A stretch of DNA of 64,000 nucleotides, taken from contig NZ_JAPENM010000015.1 of NCBI RefSeq assembly GCF_026342035.1, forward strand, positions 29,898 to 93,897, written 5' to 3'. Position numbers and translations under genes: made by a program. Origin of the DNA: Aldersonia sp. NBC_00410 (GTDB taxonomy: Bacteria > Actinomycetota > Actinomycetes > Mycobacteriales > Mycobacteriaceae). This document shows positions 39,108 through 48,418 of this stretch, in pieces; position 1 is the first letter of the stretch, and every line of letters starts with the position of its first letter. The notes beneath the pieces were generated by a model. That model worked only from the letters and a program-made list of their open reading frames with translations. It was not told the DNA's origin and made no database searches.

Positions 39108-40028
39108 TCAGTTCACCGCGCCGTTGACCACCGATTGCTGGATCGTGCCGTTCTGGACGCCCCAATTCTCGGCGATCTTCTGGTACGTGCCGTCGTCGAT
39201 GAGGTGCTGCACGGCCAGTTTCAGGACCTCCGCCAACGGCGAACCCTTGGCGACCGGCCACCCATAGGGCGCCGAATCGAAGACCTCGCCGGCGGGCTCG
39301 ATCTTGCCGCCGCTCTGCTTGATGCCATACGCCGTCACCGGCGAATCCGCCGACATCGCATCGACCTTGCCCAGCACCAGTGCTGTGGTCGCGTCGTCCT
39401 GCCGATCGAATTTCACCTTGTCGATGGGCGGCTTGCCCGCTGCCAAGCAGGCGGCGCTCTTTGTGGGCACGTCGTCGGTGTCCTCGACGGTGGTCGACTG
39501 GACGGCAACGCGCTTGCCACAGGCATTGTTCGGGTCTACCGGTTTCCCGGTCTGCTGCGCCCACTGCACACCGGCGTTGAAGTAGGTCGTGAAGTCGACG
39601 GTCTGCTCGCGTTCCTTCGAATCGGTGAACGACGACATGCCCATGTCGTAGGTGCCGGCCTGGATTGCCGGAATGATCTTGTCGAAGTCGGACTCGGTAT
39701 AGACCGGCGTGACATCGAGGACCTGCGCGACAGCATTCATCAGGTCCACGTCGAAGCCGACGATTTTGCCGGAGTCGTCCTTGTACTCGTTCGGCGCGTA
39801 CGGCACGTTGACGCCGACAACCAACTTCTTGGCGGCCCGAATTTTTTCGGGCACGGTTTGGGCGATCTCGTCGACCCGCACCACGTTGATTTGAACGGTC
39901 GCGCTGGCACCCGATGACGACGACTCGTCGGTGCTGTTATCCGTGCAACCGGCGAACACGAGAGCACCCACCGCGATGCACAGTACCGGCGCAAATCCCC
40001 CGCGGGCGAACGTCGAACGATGAGACAT
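39108..40028 (-). CDS. Extracellular amino-acid-binding lipoprotein (SBP family 3)
   Basis: 306 residues. Lipobox ends at Cys28 (VFAGC), followed by a Ser/Asp-rich linker, then the family-3 fold: LVVGVNVPYAPNEYKDDSGK, GFDVDLMNAVAQVL, and FDKIIPAIQAGTYDMGMSS. AGGAGGAG precedes the ATG at 40028. A conserved pair of cysteines (NNACGK, SAACLA) may form a disulphide. The ligand is a polar amino acid by family; which one cannot be told. Confidence 0.9.
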   Translation of the reverse strand: MSHRSTFARGGFAPVLCIAVGALVFAGCTDNSTDESSSSGASATVQINVVRVDEIAQTVPEKIRAAKKLVVGVNVPYAPNEYKDDSGKIVGFDVDLMNAVAQVLDVTPVYTESDFDKIIPAIQAGTYDMGMSSFTDSKEREQTVDFTTYFNAGVQWAQQTGKPVDPNNACGKRVAVQSTTVEDTDDVPTKSAACLAAGKPPIDKVKFDRQDDATTALVLGKVDAMSADSPVTAYGIKQSGGKIEPAGEVFDSAPYGWPVAKGSPLAEVLKLAVQHLIDDGTYQKIAENWGVQNGTIQQSVVNGAVN

Positions 40029-40201
40029 TGCTCCTCCTGACCTATACCCAGCAGAACGATCGACAGTGGATCGCCTGCCCGAATGTATGCCAGGCAAACA
40101 CGCACCGCTGACGTCGTAACGGAACGTTAATCGGTTGCCGGGGACGTCGGGCCGATATCGACGAAGGCTGAGTCCGTCGCCCGAGGTATGGGCCCCCGGC
40201 G

Positions 40202-41293
40202 TTATCTGCGGTGCACACGCGCGAGGACATGCTCGGTGAACTCGCTCGTCGAGGCAAGCCCGCCCAGGTCTGCGGTCGCGACGCCCGACTCGAAGCTCGT
40301 CTCGACGGCGTGCTCGATCCGCGCCCCCGCGCCCGACCATTCGGTACGCCCGTTCCGACGCCCCAGCCAGCGCAACAGCATTGCCGCGGAAAGAAACAGC
40401 GCGGCAGGATTGGCCCGGTTGTGGCCCGCGATGTCGGGCGCGGCACCATGCGCCGCCTGCGCCATCGCCTTGGTGAGCGAGCAGTTGATCGACGCCGCGA
40501 TCCCGAGCGAGCCGCTCAGTTCGCCGGCCAAATCGGAGAGAATGTCGCCGAACAGGTTCTCGGTCACGATGACGTCGTAGTCGGTGGCATCGCGCACCAG
40601 GTGGGCAGCCGCGGCGTCCACGTGCTCGTGGGTGATGCGCACGTCGGGGAACTCGGCTCCGACGTCCCGGCAGGATTGCAGGAACAGCCCCATCGTCAGT
40701 GGCAGCACGTTCGCCTTGTGCACGATCGTCACGTGCGCGCGCCGCTCCCTGGCGAGTTCGAAGGCCTGCCGGGCGATCCGCTCGGACGCCGCCCTGGTGA
40801 TCAGCCCCACCGACAGCGCCACATCCGGTGTCGCCGCGAATTCGCCTGCGCCGGCGAACATGTTGCGGTCCGCGTAGAAGCCCTCGCTGTTCTCCCGCAC
40901 GATCACCACGTCCATCTCCGGCGACCTCGTGCGCACCCCGGAGAACGCCCTCGCGGGACGGATGTTCGCAAAAAGGCCGAAGCGCTTGCGAATTGCGCCG
41001 CCCGGCGGTGGACCCGAACGATGCTGCGGCGGGTAGGCGACGTTGTCGTGCGGGCCGAGAATCCAGCCGTCGAGTTCGTCGAGAGCGGCAAAGGTCTGCT
41101 CCGGCAGCGGGTCACCGTGCTCGCCGATCGCGCGCAGGCCCATCAGCAGCGGAACCCACTGCACCGCTGCGCCGACCACGGCCAACGCCTCATCGACCAC
41201 CCGCTGCGTCGCCGGAACGATCTCGTGACCGATGCCGTCGCCCTCGATGAGGCCGAGCCGCAACGTGGCGGGGATTGCCTGCACCGCGTCCAT
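40202..41293 (-). CDS. Isocitrate/isopropylmalate dehydrogenase-family enzyme
   Basis: A 363-residue NAD(P)-dependent beta-decarboxylating dehydrogenase. LIEGDGIGHEIV at the start, the substrate site VIVRENSEGFYADRN, KANVLP (catalytic Lys) and ENLFGDILSDLAGELSGSLG (metal-binding Asp). Among this family (LeuB, Icd, tartrate dehydrogenase, homoisocitrate dehydrogenase) the closest substrate cannot be assigned; it is not next to leucine genes. The start ATG at 41293 is 19 bp from the divergent gene's ATG. Confidence 0.8.
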   Translation of the reverse strand: MDAVQAIPATLRLGLIEGDGIGHEIVPATQRVVDEALAVVGAAVQWVPLLMGLRAIGEHGDPLPEQTFAALDELDGWILGPHDNVAYPPQHRSGPPPGGAIRKRFGLFANIRPARAFSGVRTRSPEMDVVIVRENSEGFYADRNMFAGAGEFAATPDVALSVGLITRAASERIARQAFELARERRAHVTIVHKANVLPLTMGLFLQSCRDVGAEFPDVRITHEHVDAAAAHLVRDATDYDVIVTENLFGDILSDLAGELSGSLGIAASINCSLTKAMAQAAHGAAPDIAGHNRANPAALFLSAAMLLRWLGRRNGRTEWSGAGARIEHAVETSFESGVATADLGGLASTSEFTEHVLARVHRR

Positions 41294-41312
41294 GCCGCCA
41301 TCATTGCCGATC

Positions 41313-41825
41313 ATGGTCCAGTCGGTGGAACTGCTCCTGGATCGCCGCACCGACGAGCTGCTGCGCCGGCAGTGGCGGCTGATCGCGGATGCCGGTGTGC
41401 GCAGTCAGGCCGGAGTCCACGCGGAGTCGAACCGGCCGCACATCACGGTCGCGGTGGCGAGCGAAATCTGGCCGCGAATCGATCGGCGGCTCGCCGCGAT
41501 CGAGTTCACCCCGCTCCCCATCCGGGTCGGTGGGTTGCTCGTGTTCGGCCACAGGCAGGCGATCCTCGTGCGCCTGGTGGTCCCGTCCGAACCGCTGCTG
41601 GCGCTGCATCGCACGGTGGCCGGCATCGTCGCCGAGTGCCCGGGCATCCCCGCGCACACGGGTCCAGGGGAATGGACGCCACACATCACGCTGGCCAGGC
41701 GAATCCCGCGGGACCGCCTCGGTGATGCGCTGAGCGCCGTTCTCGACGAACCCGAGATCGCAGGTACCGTCGAGGGGGTGCGCCGCTGGGACGGCGCCGA
41801 ACGCCGCGAATGGCGGATCGTGTGA
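41313..41825 (+). CDS. 2'-5' RNA ligase-like (2H phosphoesterase) protein
   Basis: A 170-residue 2H-superfamily protein with both catalytic H-x-T/S-type motifs, PHITVAVA and PHITLARR, about 80 residues apart. Members act as cyclic phosphodiesterases or RNA ligases on 2',3'- or 2'-5' linkages. The ATG at 41313 is chosen because earlier in-frame codons overlap the divergent gene. Substrate unknown. Confidence 0.8.
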   Translation: MVQSVELLLDRRTDELLRRQWRLIADAGVRSQAGVHAESNRPHITVAVASEIWPRIDRRLAAIEFTPLPIRVGGLLVFGHRQAILVRLVVPSEPLLALHRTVAGIVAECPGIPAHTGPGEWTPHITLARRIPRDRLGDALSAVLDEPEIAGTVEGVRRWDGAERREWRIV

Positions 41826-41894
41826 CGAGTTCTGCCGGGAAGATTCCCGCAGGGTGTCGTGTTGCACGTCGTGAACTTCCAACGAGAGGAAACC

Positions 41895-42260
41895 ATGGCC
41901 ACCCAGACCCTGACCCAGCAGAACTTCGATGAGGTCGTCACCGGCAACGACATCGTGCTGGTGGACTTCTGGGCCTCCTGGTGCGGTCCGTGCAAGAGCT
42001 TCGCGCCGACCTTCGAGGCATCTTCGGAGACCCACCCCGACGTCGTGCACGGCAAGGTCGACACCGAAGCCGAGCAGGGCCTCGCATCCGCCGCCAACAT
42101 CCGCTCGATCCCGACCATCATGGCGTTTCGCGAGGGTGTGCTGGTGTTCGCACAACCCGGCGCGCTGCCGCCCGCGTCGCTCGAGGATCTGGTGACCCAG
42201 ATCAAGGGGCTGGACATGGACGACGTGCGCCAGCAGATCGCGCAGCAGGGCGCCGAATAA
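41895..42260 (+). CDS. Thioredoxin
   Basis: A 121-residue thioredoxin with the WCGPC active site (Cys30, Cys33), the cis-proline in SIPTIMAF and the buried Asp in VDFWASW. GAGAGGAAACC precedes the ATG at 41895. A second reading farther upstream is unlikely. General disulphide reductant; 13-residue C-terminal extension beyond the fold. Confidence 0.95.
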   Translation: MATQTLTQQNFDEVVTGNDIVLVDFWASWCGPCKSFAPTFEASSETHPDVVHGKVDTEAEQGLASAANIRSIPTIMAFREGVLVFAQPGALPPASLEDLVTQIKGLDMDDVRQQIAQQGAE

Positions 42261-42361
42261 AGAAACTTCGCATGCGCATGTCGATTCGGTCCTGAATCAT
42301 TCGACGCGGTACTGAGGACGAGATGTCCGATCCGACCGCTCGAATGGTGAAGGAGATCGAC

Positions 42362-42742
42362 ATGAAGTACATGAGCTGGGTGCGCGCCACGAAGGATTTC
42401 GGACAGCCGCCCGCGGGGCTGATGGAGGAGATGGCGCAGTCGGGCCAGGAAGCATTCGCCAACGGCACCATACTCGACACCGGTGGGCTGAGCACGCTCG
42501 CCGAGGGCGGCGCCAAGTTGAGTTCGAGAGGCGGAAAGATCACCGTCCTCGACGGCCCCTACACCGAGGCGAAGGAAATCGCCGGCGGCTACGCGATCCT
42601 GAACCTCGACTCCCTCGACGAGGCCATCGAGCAAGCGCAATGGCTGCTCGACCTGCACAAGCGGCATTGGCCCGAGTGGGAGGGCGACGTCGAGGTGCGC
42701 GCGATGTGGAGCGCCGCCGACATGGGCGCACCGCCCGAGTAA
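42362..42742 (+). CDS. YCII-domain (DGPF) protein
   Basis: 126 residues from MKYMSWVR, the usual YCII start, with AAGGAG 6 nt ahead; an upstream ATG at 42323 would add 13 residues. The family motif appears as VLDGPYTEAKEIAGGYAIL. YCII proteins are often encoded beside ECF sigma factors, but none is here. Function unknown; a role in small-molecule enzymology has been proposed for the fold. Confidence 0.8.
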   Translation: MKYMSWVRATKDFGQPPAGLMEEMAQSGQEAFANGTILDTGGLSTLAEGGAKLSSRGGKITVLDGPYTEAKEIAGGYAILNLDSLDEAIEQAQWLLDLHKRHWPEWEGDVEVRAMWSAADMGAPPE

Positions 42743-42756
42743 GCGGCTTGGACCTC

Positions 42757-42792
42757 GGGACTCCGCAGGCGCCTAATGGGCCGCGGAGTCCC
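42757..42792. terminator. Convergent terminator overlapping the polA 3' end
   Basis: GGGACTCCGC (42757-42766) and GCGGAGTCCC (42783-42792) form a 10-bp stem with a 16-nt loop. The second arm lies within the last codons of polA, whose stop is at 42773-42775. Confidence 0.55.
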
Positions 42793-45520
42793 AGTTCTTT
42801 CCGAAGCCGACCGAAACATCCAGCGGCACCGACATTTCGATCGCCGAGCCCATTTCGTCGCGAACGAGCCGTTCGATCACCTCGCGCTCGGTTTCTACCA
42901 CCTCGAACAACAACTCGTCGTGGATCTGCAGCAGCATGCGCGACTGCAGTCCGGCCTCGGTGATCGCGTTGGCAACGTTGATCATCGCGACCTTGATGAT
43001 GTCGGCCGCGGTGCCCTGGATCGGCGCGTTCAATGCCGCACGCTCGGCGGTCTCGCGCCGGACCCGGTTGCTGGAGTCCAGATCGGGCAGATAACGACGG
43101 CGCCCGAAGAGCGTCTCGGTGTAACCGGTCTTGCGGGCCTGCTCGACCACCTCGTGCAGATAGTCCCGCACGCCACCGAACCGGGCGAAGTAGGTCTCCA
43201 TCTGCTCCTTGGCCTCGTCGGTGCTGATCCGCAACTGCGCGGACAACCCGTAGGCGCTCAGACCGTAGGCAAGGCCGTACGACATCGCCTTGACCCGGCG
43301 ACGCAGTTCGGGTGTCACCTCCGAGATCGGGATGCCGAAGGCCTTCGAGGCGACGAAGGTGTGCAGATCCTCGCCCGAGTTGAATGCCTCGATCAACCCC
43401 TCGTCGCCCGACACGTGCGCCATGATGCGCATCTCGATCTGGCTGTAGTCGGCCGTCATCAGCGTGTCGAAGCCCGCTCCGTCGACACCACCGCCGACGA
43501 CGAACCCCAGCCGGATGCGCCGGCCTGCATCGGTGCGGATCGGGATGTTCTGCAAGTTCGGCTCGGTCGAGGACAGCCGGCCGGTCGCCGCGATGGTCTG
43601 ATTGAACGTGGTGTGGATCCGGCCGTCGTCGGCGATCGACTTGAGCAGTCCGTCGACGGTGACCTTCAAGCGGGTGGCGTCGCGGTGCGCGAGCAGATGT
43701 TCGAGGAACGGATGCTGCGTCTTCTCGAACAACGTCTGCAGCGCGTCCGCATCCGTGGTGTACCCGGTCTTGGTGCGCTTGGTCTTCGGCATCTCGAGCT
43801 CGTCGAAGAGCACCACTTGCAGTTGCTTGGGCGAGCCGAGGTTGATCTGCTTGCCGATCACCTCGTAGGCCGCGTTCGCCGCCTCGGCCACCTGGGCGGC
43901 GAACCCGCTCTGCAGGTCGTGCAGATGGTCGAGATCCATCGCGATACCGGATTCCTCCAGCTTCGCCAGCACGGTCAGCAACGGCAGCTCCATCTCGGCG
44001 AGCAGCGGCGTCGACTCGATCTGCGCCAGTTCGGTGTCCATCGCGGCCGCGAGGTCGAGCACCGCCTGCGCGCGCAGGATCTCGGTTTCGGCGGTCTCGG
44101 TGTGCAGCTGATCCTCGTCGTCGAGCAGCGACATCTGTCCGGAATCCGGCTTGTCCACGCGCAGTTCGCGTTTCAGGTAGCGCAACGACAGATCATCGAG
44201 ATTGAACGTGCGCTGGCCCGGCCGAACCAGGTACGCGGCAAGCGCGGTGTCGCTGCTCAGTCCGTCGAGGATCCAGCCGCGACCACGCAACGCGTGCATC
44301 GCGAACTTGGCTTCGTGGACCGCTTTCGGCTGCCCGGCATCGGCAAGCCACAGCCCGAGCGCCTTCTCGTCGTCCGGGGTGAGCGAGGCGACCTCGAGGT
44401 AGCCGCCCTCACCACCGGACGCGGCGATGGCCAGCGCCGTCACGTCGCCGCCGAACGGGGTGCCGGTGCCGACGATCGAAATACCATGCCGTGCACCGGT
44501 GTTCGCATGGTCCGCGAGCCACGCGCCGACCTCGCCCGGGGCGATCGCGCCCCCGCTGATCTCGAATCCCTCGTCGGCCTCCGGCTCCGCTGACGTCAGA
44601 GTCTCGAACAGGCGGTCGCGCAGCACGCGGAATTCGAGGTCGTCGAAGAGCTGATGGATCTTCTCCCGGTCCCAACCGGCGTGCTCGAGCTGGGGTGGGG
44701 TGTAAGGCAGCGCGACATCGCGCACCATCTCGGTGAGCTGCCGGTTCAGCAACACACTGGACAGGTTCGCGCGCAAGGCGTCGCCCACCTTGCCGCGCAC
44801 CTCGTCGACCCGGTCGACGAGGCTGCTGAGATCGCCGTACTCACGAATCCACTTGGCGGCGGTCTTCTCCCCCACACCGGGGATACCGGGCAGGTTGTCG
44901 CTCGGGTCACCGCGCAACGCCGCGTAGTCCGGGTACTGGGTCGGGGTCAGGCCGTACTTCTCCAGCACCGTGTCCGGAGTGAACCGCCACATGTCCGAGA
45001 CGCCCTTGCGCGGATAGAGCACCGTGACGTTGTCGTTGACCAGCTGGATGGCGTCCCGGTCACCGGTCACGATCAGCACGCGATAGCCGAGTGGGACGGC
45101 CTGGGTGGTGATCGTGGCGATGATGTCGTCGGCCTCGAAACCGGCCTCCGCCATCACCGGGATGCCCATCGCGCCCAGCACGTCCTTGGTGATGTCGACC
45201 TGGCCGCGGAACTCGTCCGGCGGGCTGGAACGGTTGGCCTTGTAATCGGCGAAGGCCTCCGCTCGGAAAGTCTGCCGGGAGACATCGAACGCTGCGGCGA
45301 TATGCGTCGGCTGCTCGTCGCGCAGCAGGTTGATCAGCATCGAGGTGAAGCCGTACACGGCATTCGTGGTCTGCCCCGAGACCGTCTTGAAGTTCTCCGC
45401 TGGTAACGCGAAGAACGCGCGGAACGCGAGCGAATGCCCGTCGAGCAGCATCAGTGTCGGACGCTGCGCGGCGTCGGTGGACTCGTTCTCGGCCTGGGAA
45501 ACGGTGCTCGCGGGACTCAC
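42773..45520 (-). CDS. polA: DNA polymerase I
   Basis: 915 residues: 5'-3' exonuclease domain (LLDGHSLAFRAFFAL, VTGDRDAIQLV, GIPGVGEKTA), a degenerate 3'-5' exonuclease-like domain and a family A polymerase domain (TADYSQIEMRIMAH motif A, RRRVKAMSYGLAYGLS motif B, and LQIHDELLFE motif C). GTG at 45520 gives the family's usual N-terminus (SPASTVSQAE). Replication primer removal and repair. Gene order with rpsA and coaE matches mycobacteria. Confidence 0.97.
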   Translation of the reverse strand: MSPASTVSQAENESTDAAQRPTLMLLDGHSLAFRAFFALPAENFKTVSGQTTNAVYGFTSMLINLLRDEQPTHIAAAFDVSRQTFRAEAFADYKANRSSPPDEFRGQVDITKDVLGAMGIPVMAEAGFEADDIIATITTQAVPLGYRVLIVTGDRDAIQLVNDNVTVLYPRKGVSDMWRFTPDTVLEKYGLTPTQYPDYAALRGDPSDNLPGIPGVGEKTAAKWIREYGDLSSLVDRVDEVRGKVGDALRANLSSVLLNRQLTEMVRDVALPYTPPQLEHAGWDREKIHQLFDDLEFRVLRDRLFETLTSAEPEADEGFEISGGAIAPGEVGAWLADHANTGARHGISIVGTGTPFGGDVTALAIAASGGEGGYLEVASLTPDDEKALGLWLADAGQPKAVHEAKFAMHALRGRGWILDGLSSDTALAAYLVRPGQRTFNLDDLSLRYLKRELRVDKPDSGQMSLLDDEDQLHTETAETEILRAQAVLDLAAAMDTELAQIESTPLLAEMELPLLTVLAKLEESGIAMDLDHLHDLQSGFAAQVAEAANAAYEVIGKQINLGSPKQLQVVLFDELEMPKTKRTKTGYTTDADALQTLFEKTQHPFLEHLLAHRDATRLKVTVDGLLKSIADDGRIHTTFNQTIAATGRLSSTEPNLQNIPIRTDAGRRIRLGFVVGGGVDGAGFDTLMTADYSQIEMRIMAHVSGDEGLIEAFNSGEDLHTFVASKAFGIPISEVTPELRRRVKAMSYGLAYGLSAYGLSAQLRISTDEAKEQMETYFARFGGVRDYLHEVVEQARKTGYTETLFGRRRYLPDLDSSNRVRRETAERAALNAPIQGTAADIIKVAMINVANAITEAGLQSRMLLQIHDELLFEVVETEREVIERLVRDEMGSAIEMSVPLDVSVGFGKNWDSAAH

Positions 45521-45575
45521 GCCCACGAGTCTAGGCAGCGGCACCGACGGGAATCGGTCGCACCTGTGTTGCGGA

Positions 45576-45637
45576 CAGCCCTGTGTGACTACAGCCCTGC
45601 GTGATTACAGCGCCGCGGTGATTACAGCGCCGCGGGG
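45576..45637. repeat. 16-17-bp tandem repeat spanning the K+ channel stop codon
   Basis: Four units begin with CAG at 45576, 45592, 45608 and 45625. The last two share CAGCGCCGCGG. On the minus strand the 45608-45624 unit begins with the gene's TAA stop, and the two earlier units also begin with TAA or TAG, so the stop codon is repeated in each of these three units. Confidence 0.65.
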
Positions 45638-46662
45638 GCCAGCCTGCTCGCCGCAACGTAGTAGACGGTGGTGCCCGCGGTGGCCGTGCCGTCCCACGGC
45701 GGGTTCACCACCATCACGCCGTCGCGGCGGACCGCTACCGCGACCGCGGCGAAGCGCCGGCCGAGCTCGACCTGCACGGCGCCGAAATCGGTGTGGTCGC
45801 GACTCAAACGCAGCGAGTACGTGCTGGCGCCGGTGCCGCCCGCCGTCATCAATTCCGCATAGACCTGCGTGATACCCGGGTCGTGCGCCTCCTCGACCAA
45901 CAAATTCGGCACATGCCACTGCACGCACTGAATTCGCGAACTGACGTAGCGGAACTGGCTCGCTCTCGACATGTCCCGCAGCGCGGCGATCAGGTGCACC
46001 CGATTCGCCGTCGGTCCCGCGTCGCCGGAGCGGCTGGCATGCGCAACAGCGACCGCGACCGCGAGCGTCTCGTTGTCGTCGCGGCCGTCGATGAGGATGA
46101 TCGCGGCGCGGTCCACGCAGGCCCGCACCAGCACCGACTCGTCTGTCAGGTCACCGCGCACGAACTGCACCCGGTCCGCGTCCGGCATCGGATGCTCCGC
46201 CACGGTGTCCCAGGCGCACAACACGACCCGTGCGGTCGGCTCCTGCGTCAGCTCTCCGACGAGCCGTTCCGTGCGCCCGGCCGAATAGCCGAGCAGCACG
46301 ATGTGATCATCGATCTCGAGTGCGGCCAAACCACGCATGCGTCGTCCCCTCGCGGTGGAAATCTTGTCGACCAGATGGGTGAACAACATCGTCAAGGCGA
46401 CAATGCCGCCGACGATGACGTAGGCCCCGACCACATGGCCCGCCACCGTCTCGGGGAAGAAGTCGCCGTAGCCGACCGTTGTCGCGGTCACGATGAAATA
46501 CCAGGGAAAATTCGCGGGCGCGACGATCTCGCTGTGCGGCTCGGCGACCCACATCGCCAGCCAACTGGTCAGGAAGACGAAGGCGGCGATGTAGAGCGGA
46601 ACCGACCACTCGGCGAAGACCCGACGCATCCCGGCCGCGAAACGCGTGAGCAGCAACAACAT
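45622..46662 (-). CDS. Potassium channel with RCK (TrkA-N) domain
   Basis: A 346-residue two-helix K+ channel: TM1 about 22-40, pore loop with selectivity filter TVGYGDF (62-68), TM2 about 75-97, then a cytoplasmic RCK domain (HIVLLGYSAGRTERLVGEL with a GxGxxG-like variant). Tetrameric. Ligand (NAD, Ca2+ or other) is unknown. It lies downstream of the liv operon in the same direction, 49 bp after livF. Confidence 0.9.
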   Translation of the reverse strand: MLLLLTRFAAGMRRVFAEWSVPLYIAAFVFLTSWLAMWVAEPHSEIVAPANFPWYFIVTATTVGYGDFFPETVAGHVVGAYVIVGGIVALTMLFTHLVDKISTARGRRMRGLAALEIDDHIVLLGYSAGRTERLVGELTQEPTARVVLCAWDTVAEHPMPDADRVQFVRGDLTDESVLVRACVDRAAIILIDGRDDNETLAVAVAVAHASRSGDAGPTANRVHLIAALRDMSRASQFRYVSSRIQCVQWHVPNLLVEEAHDPGITQVYAELMTAGGTGASTYSLRLSRDHTDFGAVQVELGRRFAAVAVAVRRDGVMVVNPPWDGTATAGTTVYYVAASRLAPAAL

Positions 46663-46710
46663 CGGCGCATCGTAGCGGGCCTGCCGCGCCGCGGCTTGCC
46701 GGCACTGCCT

Positions 46711-47457
46711 TTAGCCGACGCCGAGGTAGGCCGCCTTCACGGCCGGATCGGCGAGCAGTTCCTTTCCCGTGCCGGTGGTGGTGATCTCGCCCGTCTCCAG
46801 GATGTAGGCGCGATCGGTGCGCGAGAGGGCCTGCTGCGCGTTCTGCTCGACCAGCAGGATCGTCGTGCCCTGCTTGTTGATCTCGCCGATGATTCGAAAG
46901 ATCTGCTGAATAATCATGGGCGCCAACCCCATCGACGGCTCATCGAGCAGCAGCAGCTTGGGTCGGGCCATCAGCGAACGACCGATGGCGACCATCTGCT
47001 GCTCGCCGCCGGACAGCGTGCCACCGACCTGGGTGCGTCGTTCCTTCAGCCGCGGGAAGAGCTCGAAAACCCAGTCCAGCCGCTCGGCGTAGGCGGCCTT
47101 CGACTCGAATTTGCGCGCGTAATGGCCCATGTCCAGGTTCTCCTGGACGCTCATGCCCGGGAACACGCCGCGCCCTTCCGGGGCCTGCACGATGCCCGCG
47201 GTCACGCGCTCGTGGGCTTTGACGTGGGTGATGTCGCGGCCGTCGAAGACGATTTTGCCGCCGCGCAGCGGGAGCAGCCCGGACAGCGCGCGCATCGTGG
47301 TCGACTTGCCCGCCCCGTTCGCGCCGAGCAGGGTCACGAGCTCGCCGTGGTCGACACGGAGCGAAACGCCGTGCAGCGCCTCGATCCGGCCGTAGTTGAC
47401 CACCATGTCGGTCACCTCGAGCAACGGACCGCTCGCGTCGGCCCTATGCCTCGCCAT
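46711..47457 (-). CDS. livF: Branched-chain amino-acid ABC transporter ATPase LivF
   Basis: A 248-residue ATPase: Walker A GANGAGKSTT, LivF-type VQAPEGRGVFPGMSVQENL, signature LSGGEQQMVAIG, Walker B LLLLDEPSMGLAP. GAAGGAA stands 6 nt before the ATG at 47457, which overlaps livG by 14 bp; a start at 47484 is also possible. Confidence 0.93.
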   Translation of the reverse strand: MARHRADASGPLLEVTDMVVNYGRIEALHGVSLRVDHGELVTLLGANGAGKSTTMRALSGLLPLRGGKIVFDGRDITHVKAHERVTAGIVQAPEGRGVFPGMSVQENLDMGHYARKFESKAAYAERLDWVFELFPRLKERRTQVGGTLSGGEQQMVAIGRSLMARPKLLLLDEPSMGLAPMIIQQIFRIIGEINKQGTTILLVEQNAQQALSRTDRAYILETGEITTTGTGKELLADPAVKAAYLGVG

Positions 47458-48418
47458 CGTCGGTTCCTTCCTCGTCCGGGACACCCAGGTAGGCGGCGAT
47501 CACGGCGGGGTTCTCCCGGATCGCGGCAGGCAGGTCGTCGGCGATCTTGCGACCGAATTCGAGCACCACGATCCGGTCCGTGACGCCCATGACCAGACGC
47601 ATGTCGTGTTCGATCAGCAACACGGTGAACCCGTCGTCGCGGATCTTGCGGATCAGATCCATCAATGCCGACTTCTCGCTCGGGTTGAACCCGGCCGCCG
47701 GCTCATCGAGGCAGAGCAATTTCGGTTCGGTCGCCAGCGCACGGGCGATCTCGAGCCGGCGCTGATCGCCGTAGGAGAGATTGCGCGCCTTCTCCACCGC
47801 GCGGGGTGCGATGCCGACGAATTCCAGCAGCGCCATGCCGCGCTCGACCGCATCGTGCTCCTCGCGCCGATGCCGGCGGGTGCGGAAGATCGCGCCGGGC
47901 ACCGAGGTGCGGTGTCGCGCGTCGGTGCCGACCACGACATTCTCCAGCGCCGTCATCTCACCGAAGAGCCGGATGTTCTGGAAGGTGCGTGCGATGCCGA
48001 GCCGGGTGATCGCGCTGCGCTTGGTTTTGGTGAGCGGGGCGCCGTCGAAGTACACCGTGCCCGAGGACGGGCGATACACCCCGGTGATCGCGTTGAAGCA
48101 CGTCGTCTTTCCCGCTCCGTTGGGGCCGATCAGGCCGAGGATCTCGCCGCGGCGGATCTCGAAACTGACGTCGTCGAGCGCGGTCAGGCCGCCGAACTGC
48201 ACGGTCAGCCCGTCGGTGCGCAGCAGCGCCTCGCCGACCTCGGTCTCGATGGTGCGGGTCGGCGCGACCACCTCCGCGACGGCGTCGGGATCGGCGAGAG
48301 ACGGGTCGATCGCCGCAACGTCGACGATGCCGGCACTTTCCTCCACCTTCGCCGGAGCAGCGTCGACGGCCATGTCCTCGTTGTCGAACATGGCGTCGCC
48401 GGGACCGGGAATCGTCAT
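47444..48418 (-). CDS. livG: Branched-chain amino-acid ABC transporter ATPase LivG
   Basis: 324 residues. The ATPase core has GPNGAGKTTCFNAITG, RTFQNIRLFGEMTALENV (LivG type), NLSYGDQRRLEIARAL and LLCLDEPAAGFNP. An extra acidic N-terminus of about 55 residues (DAAPAKVEESAGIVDVAAI) is not found in the short E. coli form. ATG at 48418 overlaps the livM stop by 4 bp. Confidence 0.93.
   Translation of the reverse strand: MTIPGPGDAMFDNEDMAVDAAPAKVEESAGIVDVAAIDPSLADPDAVAEVVAPTRTIETEVGEALLRTDGLTVQFGGLTALDDVSFEIRRGEILGLIGPNGAGKTTCFNAITGVYRPSSGTVYFDGAPLTKTKRSAITRLGIARTFQNIRLFGEMTALENVVVGTDARHRTSVPGAIFRTRRHRREEHDAVERGMALLEFVGIAPRAVEKARNLSYGDQRRLEIARALATEPKLLCLDEPAAGFNPSEKSALMDLIRKIRDDGFTVLLIEHDMRLVMGVTDRIVVLEFGRKIADDLPAAIRENPAVIAAYLGVPDEEGTDDGEA

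Noticed and set aside
42776..44593. A plus-strand open frame of about 600 codons opposite polA
   Set aside because: Antisense to the well-supported DNA polymerase I gene; composition is that of a shadow frame.
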